Shown: positions 35,648-49,000 of the stretch, one piece after another
Layout of the letters: the number at the start of each line of letters is the position of its first letter
Position numbering within the stretch: the first letter of the stretch is position 1
Program-made: the position numbers and the translations under genes
Origin: Vitellaria paradoxa
Taxonomy: Eukaryota > Streptophyta > Magnoliopsida > Ericales > Sapotaceae
NCBI GenBank assembly: GCA_019916065.1
Contig: CM034242.1
Span: forward strand, 10,174,879-10,238,878
Length of the DNA stretch: 64,000 bases
Reading direction: 5' to 3'
The notes under the pieces: generated by a model
Databases searched by the model: none
The model's input: only the letters and a program-made list of their open reading frames with translations
Told to the model about the DNA's origin: nothing

Positions 35648-38600
35648 TTCTTGTTCTCCAATTTTGTTTGGGTGATAAAAAAACTACTGGAATTAAAATT
35701 GTTGGCGCTATGGATTTGATTATGGTACTTTCCTATAAATGAAGAGCTTAAGCAGAGCTGAAAACCTCAAATGTGCGATTATTTTCCTTTAAATTTTGAC
35801 TTAATAATGAACAGGATTCATAACTTAATTATTTTCTTCTGTGTAATTTCTTAGAAACCCGTGGGGGATTAGTTTGTTGGCAACATGGGCAACTGACTTA
35901 TGATGACTATTTATTTAGGGAAAAGAATCTGATTCTAGTAAATTCGTTTCCTTTTTTTTTATGTGTAATTTTTTTAAGCTGGAATAATTTTTTTTTTTTT
36001 TTTTGGCTTTACAAATAAATTTTGAAATCCTACGTTTTAATTTCTCTGTAGTTCATACGGTTGTTTGTTTCTCAGCAGTGATTGACTAATTGTAATGAAT
36101 GTGGTAATGTTTCTGCGTCACAAATGCTTTTGTAGAACAAACAGTGTTTCTAAAATGTTAAGGAATGTTCTTGTTAGATAAAGAGTTATATTTCAGTATC
36201 CGATTAGGGTGGTGTTTAAAAGTTCATTGGCTGTATTCTGCTTTTGTTGTCATGGCATAAGGGACTTGAATTTAATTATTAGGCGTACAACTGGTTTTCA
36301 AGTCATGAATTTCATTTTAACGTGGAACAACGTAGAAAATTTCTGGCAATGTCATTGGAGCCCTTAAATTATTGGGTTAATGCTAATCTCCGAATTTTTG
36401 GGGACATTTTAGTCCTATATGTGAGAGGTATCCTAAGATTTTACATTGATGGCAAGACATTCTTATAACTGAAATGGGTTATGTTAAAGTGTTTCCCAGT
36501 CCACATGCACAATTGCTTCATGCAAACATTGTCCGCTTTAGATTCATTGACTGAATGCACGTTATTTGTCGCGACTCATCTATTATTTTCTGTGCGCGGT
36601 TTCTTATTTGTAGTGGCTTAACTATTATGTCGTTTGTGCATTAGGATTTTACATTGATGGCAAGACATTCTTATAATTGACATGGGTTATGTTAAAGTGT
36701 TTCCCAGTTCATATGCACAATTGCTTCATGCAAATGCTGTCCGCTTTAGATTCATTTTAATTTTAAAATTTAAGTTTTTCACTCGACTAAATGCACGTCA
36801 TTTGTCAGGACTTAACTATTATTTTCTGTGCATGGTTTCTTATTTGTTGAACAGAATATCCTACATTTGTCAAACTAATCTATCATGTTCTATTCTTGTT
36901 CATTGAACAGAATATTCATCATTTGTTGTGGCTTCTCTATTATGTCGTATGTGCATCTGTTTACCCTGTTTGTCTCTGTCTTAGAAATAATGTGTAATTT
37001 GATTTGCAGGTGTTCCCTGGACTGAAGAGGAACATCGCATGTTTCTACTTGGTCTGCAAAAACTTGGCAAAGGTGATTGGCGTGGAATATCACGTAATTA
37101 TGTAATATCAAGAACACCCACACAGGTGGCGAGCCATGCCCAAAAATACTTCATCAGGCAAAGCAATGTTTCTAGGCGAAAAAGACGCTCCAGCCTATTT
37201 GATATTGTACCAGATGAAGTTAGTCTCTCTCTCTCTTTCTCTCTCTCTCAAACTAGTATCTTTTCTCACTTGGAAAAAAAAAGTGATGTGTGCTTCTGAG
37301 TATTTATTTGTATGATCTCTACTAAATTCCTTGTATCTTTAATGAAGAATCTTTATAGCTTTTAATCACATTATTGCATGATCATATGAACATAACGTGT
37401 TGTAACTGCCTGGGAACATACACACTTTTTCTGTTATTCATCGTGTGGGCTGTATTACATGGATTCTTCTACTTTTCTATTGTACTTGTGTCTACCAGAA
37501 AAGACAGGTGTAAGGGTATATGGGGATATTTGTCCAACATTCGTATCTGCATTAGACCCTTGGATCATGTGATTTTTAATTATATTTGAGAAAACAGTAG
37601 CTTACTTTTAATAATAAAAGATTTTTTTTTTAACCTTTCACTTGAATAGAAGATAAAATTACCTTTTTCTCCCCAAGTTTCATTTTATTTCAAGTACATT
37701 CCTAAATAATAAACATACCATATCTTAGTAAACTATACAATATATTTAAATATTTACAATGTCCAAGTAGACATACCCAAAATTTGGATTAGTGTACCAA
37801 AATCCTAAATTTGAAATTTTGAGAGATCTAGATTCTGGACACATACTTGCACTTGATACCCATACCTGAGTCCGTATAACATAGTCGTGGGTGTATGTTC
37901 AACCTTGTTATATATTTTGTTTTATATTCTTTGACTCCCCGTAATCATTGGTTACTCTTCTATTGAGCATGGTACTTGTATTTTTCATTGACTTAGTGGA
38001 AAACTCTGCTTCTTCTGGATTTAATGCACATTCACATTGTGCTATGCTCCTGAATTTGTTGTCCTTGGAGATGTCACAGATATGTAATTTCTTTTCCAAA
38101 AGTCCCAAGTTAAGATCAATGTGTGGATGTCTGTTTTTCGATCCATGGAAATCTTCTATTTAAATTTTTCATTCAAGAGCTAGTCATTTACATACCCTCC
38201 TTATCCTCGCGCCTCTGCAGTCAGTCGACACTCCGATGCCATCAAGTGATTTCTTTGTTGTCAACTCTTCACATGCTGAGACACAAACAAACAATGCATT
38301 ATTGCCTCCACCTCCTGCTTTGAATGAAGAACGTGAATCAGTGGACTCTACCAATTCCAACGATGGGGAAGCTTTCCTTCCAAAACCAGATAGTTCACAG
38401 TGCTGTTACCCGGTTGTATTTCCTGCCTATGTTTCTCCATACTTACCAGTTTCTGTTCCGTTTTGGCCTGGACATGGTACAGAGCCGGCTAAATTGGAGA
38501 CACATGAGGTGCTCAAGCCAACAGCTGTACATTCAAAGAGCCCGATAAATGTTGATGAGATGGTTGGCATGTCAAAGCTGAGCTTAAGGGAATCACTGGG

Positions 38601-38730
38601 AAATTCAGGGCCGCCCTCTCTCTCACTCAAACTGCTCGAAGGCTCCAGTAGGCAGTCAGCTTTTCATGCCAATCCGACCTCAGAAAGTTCTCGTGTTAAC
38701 TCAAGCAGCAACCCGATCCATGCTGTGTAG
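35146..38730 (+). CDS. KUA1: KUA1/MYBS3-type MYB-related transcription factor (SHAQKYF class)
   Basis: Exons 35146-35449, 37010-37218 and 38221-38730 encode about 340 aa. The N-terminus has a CCHC zinc-knuckle-like motif (C5, C8, H13, C18 in [14 protein letters not shown]) and a KIFGV motif at 24-28, a variant of the R/KLFGV repression motif. Exon 2 encodes the single MYB repeat from [10 protein letters not shown] to VASHAQKYF (SHAQKYF at 143-149). The C-terminus has SLSLKL, an LxLxL (EAR) repression motif, and the [24 protein letters not shown] block typical of KUA1/MYBS3 proteins. In Arabidopsis KUA1 (MYBH) represses peroxidase genes and promotes leaf cell expansion. Donors are AAAG|GTTTGA and GAA|GTTAGT; acceptors TTTGCAG|GTG and TCTGCAG|TCA. 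Frame is kept at both junctions. Naming among close paralogs (KUA1, MYBS3-like) is less certain than the class. Confidence 0.92.
35611..35642. repeat. (AG)n microsatellite in KUA1-like intron 1
   Basis: About sixteen AG units following an AT dinucleotide run. Confidence 0.95.
36434..36850. repeat. 208-bp tandem duplication in KUA1-like intron 1
   Basis: GATTTTACATTGATGGCAAG starts each copy (about 36437 and 36645). The copies agree through GTTATGTTAAAGTGTTTCCC, AATTGCTTCATGCAAA and TTTCTTATTTG, with a small insertion in copy 2. A partial third echo of the unit end lies at about 36905-36960. Confidence 0.85.
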
Positions 38731-38960
38731 AGGTTAAAACTTATGTCTTGATGTCATGGGTAAGCTTAGTGCTGGTGAGCTCTGGAGATTTCCTGTTTAT
38801 ACAAGAAAATAATGTGCAGTCTGGTTTGGATTCAGTTATAGTTATTTTGTTGGTTAACAGTAATAAGTTTTATTTGTAGGATTTGTCAACTTAAAAGCAA
38901 GTCCTTACATCTTGTAGCAACTTATGCCCCAATCCTCTTGAAGTTTTATCAATTTTGTGT
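38731..38960 (+). other. KUA1-like 3'UTR; source of a copy at about 54 kb
   Basis: The sequence from GAGGTTAAAACTTATGTC to CTTATGCCCCAATCCTCTTG reappears with small changes at 53985-54179 and 54631-54660, where no KUA1 coding sequence is present. See the entry at 53975. Confidence 0.8.
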
Positions 38961-40528
38961 CAAGTTCTTTTATTCTTTCTTCCTCAGCTTGATATTATCT
39001 GTGTTATATTTTATTTCAAAATTTTCCTTTAGTGTTATTCTTACTATGATGTTATGATCTTATTTATTGATATTTTTGGTGTTTCCTATTGGAAAATATT
39101 CAACCTAAGCCAGATAGAGTGACGGAAGATATTACTGGGTACTCCTGAATCAGTGTGGAATTTCTATTTGAATTGATGGTTTGAATAGTTTCTTAGGTTG
39201 AATCTATATAAATAACTTGACATGAATAAAATAATTTAAAATTGACATAATTTGATTTAATTTTAAATTAAATTAATTATTTAACACGTTCATTAGTTTA
39301 AAATATTTAAGTGCAAATATAAGTGGACTCGAGCATGACATGATCCAAAACCCCTTTTTGCAAATGAATTGACACATTTTGTTGTATACTTTACGAATTG
39401 CTCTTAGTGCATTACTTGTCTCGGGTTGGTCAAAGGGTTCAATTTGCTTCCATGGCGTCTGAACGCTATTATGTTGCTTGCGGGTTGGGGATACTTTTTG
39501 TCGTGGCTTGGGATGATTTTCTTAGGGTAATAGAAATTGTAGGAGAAATGAATTAGTCCCTTTTTCTTCTTGTACAAAATGGGTTTTGTGAAGAAACTAC
39601 CTAACCAACTCAATTTCTGGGAATCCCCTCCATTGAGAAATGGGTTTTGTTGAATAACCATGTCACTATCGCTTCATTGAGAAATGGGTTGTCTCAGCAA
39701 TTATTTGGTGTTTTTGAAACAGTGCTTTAGATTTGTCCCGTGGTTCTGGTGCACTAGTTAGTGGGTTTACTTTACACAAGTGGTAATTGATTCGAATTTG
39801 TTCTTGGTATGATAAAAAAATAAAATAGGTATGTGGTGAAAAAAAAGAGTATTGTAGCTTGGGGTAACTTGTTATACTTTATCAGTTTTTTTTTTTAAAC
39901 TGCACAACCTACCTCCCATCTAGGGTCTGATTAGAGCAAAATTTTGTGGACGAATAGAAAAATTGAGTGAAATATAATATGTTTATATATACTCATTTAT
40001 ATGATAAATTAATTTTTTTATTAAATATCCACTCTTTTTTTTCCATTTTTTAATTGTGCTAAAAAATAAAATAAATTGAATATTTTTTTATTTTATTTTG
40101 CTCCCCCTATCTTTTTTCTCATTTTTTTCTTTTACCTCGACAATTTCTTATTTCAATCACAACATTAGGGTGTTGGACATTGATCCCCCCTCCCCCCCCC
40201 CCAAAAAAAAAAAAAGAATTCAGATGTTTAAGGGTTTGCAAACTTATTCATTCAAAAGGATTTTCACCAAAATCTCTCTCTTTTGGGGGCCTAGAAAATC
40301 ACCTTTCCTTATGTTCGGAAAGGGGTTAATTGAATTATTCAACAATATAATTGGAATTTTATTACCTTGTGACCAAAATTCAGACAACTTCCTTTCCTGA
40401 CTGTTGAAAAAAAACATTTACAGATAAACAGAGCCCTTTTTTTTTTTTTTTTTTGAAAAAGGGAAGAACAGAGTCATCCATAGCATTTTGCTCAAATTTT
40501 AGCAGCGGACGAAGAACAGAATAATTTA
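38961..40528. other. Spacer between KUA1-like gene and membrane-protein gene 1
   Basis: No gene recognised. It contains T- and A-runs, a C/A run at 40186-40215 and a T-run at 40438-40454. The last roughly 60 bp (from about CATCCATAGCATTTTGCTCA) match the 3' flank of the second membrane-protein gene at about 51219, so duplication homology starts here. Confidence 0.5.
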
Positions 40529-41068
40529 TTACAGAGGAAGTAGGCTTCCCCTGTTTTCAGAGCCAGAAGTTATTGACCAACCCCTGTTGATCTTCACATA
40601 GATTCCGCGCAGGAAATTGGCAATCGTCGTCTGTTGGATCCACTTCCAGAGTCTTTGAAGCTGAGATTGCAGAAACTCACTAGCCAAAAACACAGCGTAG
40701 ACCAAGTACAGAACCAACCGGGCTGAGTCGGGCAAGAGAATCGATGCCAAACACACCCAACACAGGGAACCAAACACCACCGCCATGGCACGAGCCGGTG
40801 CAGAATTACGAGTCGAAGGAAATCTAAGTTCAAGATGGAATGCCAGGCAATAAAGGAGCAAACCAACGATGGAAACCGCTATGGTCTTGGGGTGCGTTTG
40901 GAATGGGGAAAAGGCCTTTCCTTGACTGTGCAATTCGAGCAGGTCGAGAAGCACAGGGACCAGAAATGTGGGAATCGCGTGGCGAGGAGTGGGCGGTAGA
41001 AGATACTGACATCGCAAGAAGTAGTTGCTTCTGTCGATAAACGCGACGTTGATTCCTCTTGCAGCCAT
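40529..41068 (-). CDS. Uncharacterised multi-pass membrane protein, family copy 1
   Basis: Single-exon frame of 179 aa starting MAARGINVAF at 41068. Hydrophobic segments suggest about four membrane spans: around residues 27-45 (AIPTFLVPVLLDLL), 60-80 (IAVSIVGLLLYCLAF), 90-112 (VVFGSLCWVCLASILL) and 116-135 (LVLYLVYAVFLASEFL). The C-terminus is amphipathic and basic, ending SENRGSLLPL. I do not recognise the family. Coding use is supported by the paralog at 51236-51802, which keeps the same frame and length with many substitutions. A TATA-like TTATAAAAGGG (minus strand, 41241-41252) lies about 175 bp upstream, matched by one in copy 2. An hAT element begins 634 bp upstream. Confidence 0.7.
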   Translation of the reverse strand: MAARGINVAFIDRSNYFLRCQYLLPPTPRHAIPTFLVPVLLDLLELHSQGKAFSPFQTHPKTIAVSIVGLLLYCLAFHLELRFPSTRNSAPARAMAVVFGSLCWVCLASILLPDSARLVLYLVYAVFLASEFLQSQLQRLWKWIQQTTIANFLRGIYVKINRGWSITSGSENRGSLLPL

Positions 41069-41240
41069 CACATTAGTGTTCTTCGTCCGAAGGGGGAATG
41101 CTAAGAATTGAGTTATTAGAGCAAGAAATCAAATTCTACAGTAGATAAGAGAGCTTAAAGCAGAGGGGGGGAGAGAGAGAAGAAGGAATGGCTGCTTTAG
41201 TTGGTACTCCCTGGGGAAAGAAGGATGGGCAGCACCACCA

Positions 41241-41252
41241 CCCTTTTATAAC
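41241..41252 (-). promoter_or_regulatory. TATA box of membrane-protein copy 1
   Basis: On the minus strand TTATAAAAGGG lies about 175 bp before the ATG. Copy 2 has TATAAAAAGG at the equivalent place (51963-51973). Conservation between the duplicates supports a promoter role. Confidence 0.5.
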
Positions 41253-41701
41253 AAGGAAATTGGGGTACCAACTTCCATGTTCTCACCCATAAATTGTCTT
41301 GTATTGACTTGGGACATCCTCGCTGCTATTGAAACTTCAAAGGTTTAAAGAGTTCAAAAGAGCTACAATTTCAGAAAACTCACATGGGTTGGAGGACGTG
41401 GAGAGGGCTTTGGGTAATTGCCTTGTAATGAGCTTGAGGGTCCACAACAGGTTTAAATAAATTAGTGCGCCGTAGATCTGTTTCGGAAGACTTGGAAAGT
41501 TTTGACACAAGGCAAAGGAACACGGTTTTCTTTAGGAGTTCTAATTATCTCTCACCTTTGAAAAATTAAAACTAAAAAAAGGGATTATAGTCTTATCCTT
41601 TAACAGAGAATTCACTTTGATTGATTGACTGATACTCAACACACCAATCTCTCTGGATATATGGAAGAAAATGGTGGATCTGCGTAGCAACGGATTTAAA
41701 T

Positions 41702-44700
41702 TAGGGATGTAAATGGGTCGGGTTGACCCGAGACTCGACTTAACCTGACCCAGAAACGGCCCGACCCAGGCCCAGACCGTAGCCCCCTACCAGCCTCGGC
41801 CCGACCCGCCCCTCACCCTCCGGGTCAGGGCTTAGGTCATCCCTGACCCGGCCCGAGCCCCGACCCGACCCGGCCCGCCTCCGCCCGGGCCCTGCCCCCC
41901 GGCCTGACCCGCCCCACCCCTGGCCCCCCCGCCCCCCTCTTTCCTTCCTTCCTTTCTTTTTCTTTTTTACCGTTCTACTTTGGCAGAACAGCTCTTAACC
42001 TTATATATATATATATATATATTTTTGGTTTGCCAAGCACTAGGCAGTGCCCAGTAGCCAGTAGCACCCCCTTTCTTTAACCTTTTTTTACCGTTCTACT
42101 TGGCAGTCGGCAGAACATCTCCCTTCCTCCTCTTTTTTTTTTATTTTTTAATTTCAAATAAATTCTACAAAATTTCCCCACCCTCTTCCATTATAAATAC
42201 CCCACACTCACATTCACTCACCCTCACAAAAAATTAACAAAATTTCTCTCCAATTATGCTCAAGTGTGCTTTTCAATTGTGCTCTCCAACACTCAAGTGT
42301 GCTCTTCCATTGTGCTAAAATGCATTCAATTTTGTCAAATTTGAAGTCAAGATTTCAAGATTCAAGAATCAAGATTAAGTGATTTAAGGTTTCAAATTAT
42401 TTCAAGTTAGTATTTTAATTATTTTTTTAATTTGCATACATACATTTTTTAATTTTCATAATTTAATTTTTTTAATTAAATTATTTTTTCTAAATAGATC
42501 CACGGGACACTCATTTTTTTTATTTGGAGAATAGAGACTCAATATTCTTTCCCCCTCAAGAACAAATGGAACAATTTACATCACCACATCCATAAGGTCC
42601 AAAAATACCAACGCCTACTACCATAGTTGGTGATGTTGGTGCATTATCTCTCCGTCACGCCCAACACCAGTGTGGCACTTCAAAAACATAGGATTTTTTT
42701 ATTAGAATTCCATGTGATGATGGAATGCATAAGGCTAAATGCGTTATTTGTGGGGATTTATTAGATGGTAGAAATACATCTGGAACTAGTCATTTAAAAA
42801 GACATTTAAATAGAAGGCACCAACAGGTTCCTCACATTAATAGTTTAATTGATCAATATTTTTCACGTACAACACAAACTCAATTAGGTAATGAAGGGAG
42901 TAATTTAAATATTTTTTCTTATGACCCTGCAAGAGCACAAAATAATTTAGTTAGATATATTGTTAAAGCTGAGCAACCCTTTACAATGAGTGAAAATCGA
43001 CATTTTGAAAAATTTTTGCATCACAATATCGCGATTTTTCAAGAAATACTTCAAAAAATAAAGTTTTACGAGATTTTGAATCAAAAAATGATGAATTAAG
43101 AACTTATTTTACTAATTTTGAAGGAAATGTTTGCTTAACCGCTGATATGTGAAAATCTTACCAAGATATTGAATATCTTTGTATAACTGCACATTATATT
43201 GATGAAAATTAGAAAATAAATAAACGCATTATTTCATTTAAATTAGTTGAACAATCATTCACTAGATTCACCGTAGGGGAACTTATTTTGCATGAACTTG
43301 CATCGTGGTAATTATGTACAAAAATGTTTTCTATTACTTTAGATAATGCTTCATATAATGATGTTTGTTTTAATTGTTTAAATAATGCTTTGTCTGCAAA
43401 TGGTCCATTATTTCGTGGTCATTGTTGTGCCCATATACTTAATTTAATTGTAAAGTATGGATTGAACATTTATGAATCTTCTATTGTAAAAATAAAAAGA
43501 GCTGTAGTTTGTGCCATGAGCTCTCCAAAAAGAATTAACCTATTTGCTGGCATATGCAATCAAATTGGTTTAAAACCTAGAAAATTACCAATAGAAATTA
43601 ATATAAGATGGAATTCAACCTATATAATGTTAAAAGTTGCTATTAAATATCAAAAAGTAATTGATTTATTTATTTTAAGTAATCATGCTGTTGGATTAGA
43701 TAGTATTGAGCCAATTGATTGGGCAAATGCAATTTTCTATAAAGATTTTTTACATGTTTTTTTATGTTGCTACTAAAATATTTTGTGAAATTTATTATCC
43801 TAATTCTTCTACTGTTATTTATCAATTAGGTGTTATTGATGAAATTTTTAACAAATATGGTGCCCAAGAATATTATTCTTCTTTGGTTGTTGTAATGAAG
43901 AAAAAATTTGATAAATATTTTAACCTACTTCCCATACATTTTGATATTGCTATTATTTTAGACCCTAGGTATAAAGAAGATCTTTTCTTTCAATTATTAG
44001 AGATGATATATGGGCATGAAAGTGCCCAAAAACAATTATATCAAATTAAACAGGAAATGCAAACTCTATTGGGTCGGTATGATAGCAATCGTACAACTGT
44101 CCAACCAACTATGGCCACAACGTCCTCTTCTCACTGTGATTTTGGTGGCAATACGTCCATTTGGAGAAGAATAACATCTCGACAGATAGATGCATTAACA
44201 AGTGCAAGTTCAAATTCATTCGACCTCCAACGTTATCTCAGTACACCTCCAATAGAAAATGAAGATGATTTCAGTCTTTTAGACTGGTGGAAGGGACAAC
44301 AATCAAAGTTTCCAACTCTTTCAGCTTTAGCTTGTGATATACTCGCATTTCCAGTTTTTACCGTAGCATTCGAGCAAGCATTTAGTGCTAGTGGACGCGT
44401 TATCAGTCAATTCCGGAGTCGACTGGCTCCTCCGACAGTAGAAGCCTTGATGTGTTTACGAGATTGGTATCTTGCAAAAAATAGACAACAGGAAGATGCC
44501 GAAAAAGAGCAACTTGCCCTTGATTTTGATGCAATGTATTTAGGTGAAAGAGAAGAACACGCTAGTGGATCTAGTAATAAATAATAATTATGTATAGATA
44601 GAGTAATATTTGCAAATGATAGTCACTCTTACAGGTGCTAACCTAGTTGGGATGTATAAGACGTGAAGTGATGCACCTATTAATTACTCTATCATTTATT

Positions 44701-44965
44701 TATTTTTTTTTATAATTCTACATTTATAAATTGTAATTTTAAATTTAATGTTAATTATGTAATTGGTTGTTGTGTAATAAACTTTAATTTTTATCAATAA
44801 TGATTTTAATGTGTTTGTTTGGGTTTTATTTTTTTATTTTCTTTAAAAAATAAAAAAAATGTCGGGTCGTTGGGGCGGGTCGAGTGACCCTTGACCCGAC
44901 CCGAAGATTGGCTGGGGCGGGTCGACACGAATTCCTGGGTCGGGTCGACCCGATTTACACCCCTA
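41702..44965 (+). mobile_element. hAT transposon, 3264 bp, 8-bp TSD ATTTAAAT
   Basis: Left end TAGGGATGTAAATGGGTCGG; right end, read inverted, TAGGGGTGTAAATCGGGTCG. ATTTAAAT flanks both sides (41694-41701, 44966-44973), an exact 8-bp duplication. Subterminal regions (41720-41935, 44865-44955) are packed with GGGTCGGG/CCCGACCC words. The interior encodes a broken BED-finger transposase. A relative in reverse orientation is at 46083-49351. Confidence 0.95.
42704..44584 (+). pseudogene. hAT transposase with BED zinc finger, broken
   Basis: The frame at about 42704-43099 holds a BED finger: AKCVICGDLL, then HLKRHLNRRH (C-x2-C ... H-x4-H). The frame breaks near 43040-43080, and in the next stretch there are stops in place of tryptophan codons (near 43150 and 43209). 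The middle continues at 43324-43776 (FRGHCCAHILNLIVKYGL, INIRWNSTYIMLK), shifts near 43750, and ends at 44584. The last part has the hAT C-terminal dimerisation block (DWWKGQQSKFPTLSALACDI, FSASGRVISQFRSRLAP, LMCLRDW). Family: zinc finger BED RICESLEEPER-like. Not functional as read. Confidence 0.88.
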
Positions 44966-44973
44966 ATTTAAAT

Positions 44974-46082
44974 TAGTTTGAGAAATCAAGGAAGTGGGCT
45001 TTATCAATTTTGACCCCGTTCGGAGGGGTAAAATTTAGTGAAAAACTACCAAAAGTTATTCTTTTGGGTGTTTGACAAAAGACTAATTTTTGCCAATTTT
45101 CTAATCAGTTATAATATTTTACTCAATTCAAAAGTTATCAAGAGTTGCTAAAAATTGCTAAAAGTTACTAAAAATTATTAAAAATTGTAAAAAATCTTAC
45201 TACCAAACACCAAAAAGTTAAAAATTGTAAAAAAATCTTACCACCAAACACCAAAAAATTACAAAAAGTTGCGAAAAAATTACTACTTACTTCACCAAAC
45301 ACATTAACAATTGCAACTAGTAACTTTTAACAAAAAATGTTAAAAGTTGCTAAAATTTAAACTTCTAAATGGTACTTTTTCCACGATTATTACCCTTGAG
45401 AATTTTGAACTTGTGACCTTGTGATAGAAATAACATGCTACTGACAATATGTTTTGTGCATGTGTTCAAATCCAAAATTAAATGGTCCTATTTATCTACT
45501 TAATATAGTGGCATTCGATAGCAAAAATTTTACTACTCAAATTTAATTTTATAAAAAGACTAATGGAATAAAATGGAAAATAAAAACGAATCAGGGTTAG
45601 TAGAGGTGAAAATTAATCACTAATATCTTTTGAATAATATATACTTCTACACTTCTTATGCATCATATTAGAATAAAAACGTTAAAACAACTGTTAAATC
45701 TATCGGTTTTGAGTTTTAATATTAAAAAAAAATGCTTTTACATTCCTGATACTCCCACACTTTTTGTAGTTACATTCGTTGATTCATTTTGACATTAAAT
45801 GAATGTTTTTGTTTTTTTACCTAAAAATTAACATTATTCGTGACTAATTTACAATAGGAGATGAAGCCAACCATTATTTGTATTTTCACTTTCATGGGTT
45901 CCCCACTGCTTCGAGTTACGAGCTAAAGCCAATACTAAAGTTGATAGGGGTGAGTGATGGGATGTAATTCAGTGGAACTTTTAGCCGTTTCCACCTCGTT
46001 GTAACCTCTGGTCCTATTGAACTCAATTTTTTTTTTTTCAAAATCAGCACACAAATCACACAAGGGGATAGCAAATTGCACC
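44974..46082. other. Spacer between the two hAT elements
   Basis: No gene. About 45010-45365 is AT-rich with repeated phrases (AAAATTGTAAAAAATCTTACTACC at 45180 and again at 45220; CAAAAGTTATCAAGAGTTGCT). It is probably another degraded MITE. Confidence 0.45.
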
Positions 46083-49000
46083 TAGTGGTGTAAGTGGGTT
46101 AGGTCAAGCCCAACCCGCCCCTTGACCTGGGGCCAACCGCCCGTGGCCAGCTCGCCCCAGTCGCCCCTCCACATTTTTGGGTCGGGCTAGGGGTAGCCAA
46201 TCCCCGCCCTTGACTCGCTCCAGCTGAGTCTTTTTTTTAATATTTTTAAATTTTTTAAAATTTTTTTAAAGCAAATAAAATACAAAATAAAAATAAATCA
46301 AACACATTAAAATAATTGTTAATAAAAATTAAAATGTATTAAACAACAAGCAATTACATAATTAACATTAAATTTAAAATTATAATTTACAAATGTACAA
46401 TTATAAAAAAAAATAAATAAATGATAGAGTAATAAATACGTGCATCACTTCACGTCTTATAAATCCCAATTAGGTTGGCACATATAAAAGTAACTATTAT
46501 TTACAAATATTACTCTATTAGTACATCATTATCATTCGTCACTAGATCCACTAATGTGTTCTTCTCTTTTACCTAAATAAATTGCATCAAAGTCAAGAGC
46601 AAGTTACTCTTTTCTTCATCTTGTCTATTTTTAGCGAGATACAAATCTTGTAAATATATCAAGGCTTCTACTATTGGAGGGGCTAGTTGACTCCTAGATT
46701 GACTGATAACGCACCCACTTGTACTAATGCTTGCTCAGATGCCACGGTAGAAACTGAAAATGCGAGAATATCACGAGCTAAAGCTGAAAGAATTGGAAAC
46801 TTAGATTGTTGTTTCTTCCACCAGTCTAAAAGATTAAAATCATATTTATTTTCTATCGAAGGTGTATCGAGATAACGTTGCAGGTCAGATGAACTTGATG
46901 AACTAGCACTTGTTGATGAATCTATCTGCCGTGATGTTTTTCTTCTCTATAGGGATGTATTGCCACCAAAGTCACGGTAAGATGAGAACGTTGTGGCAAT
47001 AGTTGTTTGGGCAGTTGTATGATTAGGATCATACCGACCCATTAGAACTTGCATTTGCTCTTTAATATTATTTAATTGTTCTTGGTCACTTTTAGACCCA
47101 TATATCATATTTAATAATTGAAGAAAAATATCTTCTTTATATCTAGAGTCTAAAATAGTGATAATACCAAATTGTATAGGAAGTAGGTTACAATATTTAT
47201 CAAAATTTTCTTTTATTGTAAGAACCATAGCAGCATAATATTCTTGGGTAAAATATTTTTTAAAAATTTCATCAATAACCTCCAATTGATAAACAACAGT
47301 AGAAGAAGTAGGATAATAAATTTCACAAAATATTTTAGTAGCAATATCAAAAACATGTAAAACATCCCTATAAAAAATTACATTTGCCTCAATACTATCT
47401 AAACCAATAGCTTGATTACTTAAAATAAACAAATCAATGGATTTTTTATATTTAATAGCAACTTTTAATATAATATATGTTGAATTCCATCTTATATTAA
47501 TTTTCTTTGGTAATTTTGTAGGTTTTAATCCAATTTAAGTACATATACCAGCAAATAGATTAATTTTTTTTAGAGAACTTATAGTACAAATTATAGCTTT
47601 TTTATTTTAACAATAGAAGATTCATAAATATCCAATCCATCATTTACAATTAAATTAAGTATATGGGCACAACAACGCTCATGAAATAATAGACCCCTCA
47701 CAGGCAAAACATTAGATAAGTAATTAAAACAAACATCATTATATGCAACATTATCTAAAGTAATAGAAAATACTTTTTTACATAAATTCCATGATACAAG
47801 TTTATTACAAATAAGTTTCCTAACACTCAATCTAGTGTAGGGTTGTTTAACTAATTTAAAATGAAAGAATGCGTTTATTTAATTTTCAATTTTCGTTAAT
47901 ATAATGTACAGTTATACGAAGATATTTAATATCTTGACAAGATGTTCACATATCAGAGGTTAAGCAAATATTTCCCTCAAAATTGTCAAAAAAAGTTTTT
48001 AGTTCATCTTTTTTTGTTTCAAAATCTCGTAAAACTTTATTTTTTGAAGTATTTCTTGAAAAACCACAATATTGTGGCATAAAACTTTTGCAAATAAATT
48101 ATTCAAAATGTCAATTTTCACTCTTTGTGAAAGGTTGTTCATCTTTAACAATATATCTAGCTAAATTATTTTGTGTTCTTGTAGGGTCATAAGAAAAAAT
48201 ATTTAAATTACCCCATTCGTTACCTAATTGAGTTTGTGTAGCATGTGAAAAATATTGATCAATTAGAGAATTAATACAGGGATCGTGTTGGTATTTTCTA
48301 TTTAAATGTCTTTTTAGGTGACTAGTCCCAGAAGTAGTCCTACCATCTTATAAATCCCCACAAATATTACATTTGGCCTTGTGCATTCCATCATCACGTG
48401 GAATTCAAGTAAAAAAGTTGCATGCTTTTGAAGAAACCACACTGTTGTTGATGCACCAATATCACCACTTGTGCTAGCAGATGTTGGTATTTGTGGTGAT
48501 GCAAATTATTTCATTTGTTCTTGAGGGGAAAAAGATATTGAGTCCCCACCCTCTCTAGGATCCATTTAGAAAAAAATAATTTGATGGAAAATTAAAGTAC
48601 GCAAATTAAAAAAAATGTATGCATGCAAATTAAAAAAAATTAAATACTAACTTGGAATAATTTGAAACTTTGAAGCACTTAATATTTAAATCTTGACTTC
48701 AAATTTGACAGAATTGGATGCACTTGAGCAAAATTGAAGAGCATACTTGAGAGTTGGTAGCTTGGTAGTGTAGAAAATTGAGGGAGAATTTGAGAGAGAA
48801 TTTGTTAGTCTTTTGTAGGTTTGAATGAATATGTGTGTGGGTTATTTATAATGAAAGGTAAGAGAAATTTTGTAATTTTTTGGGAGAAAGATTTTGTAAT
48901 TAATTTTTGAATTGGACAGTTGTGGCCTGGGGCTAGTTGTTGGTCTTGGTCACTGCTAGTATACTGTGTGCCCCAAGTTAACGGTTGGAATTTGGAAAAT

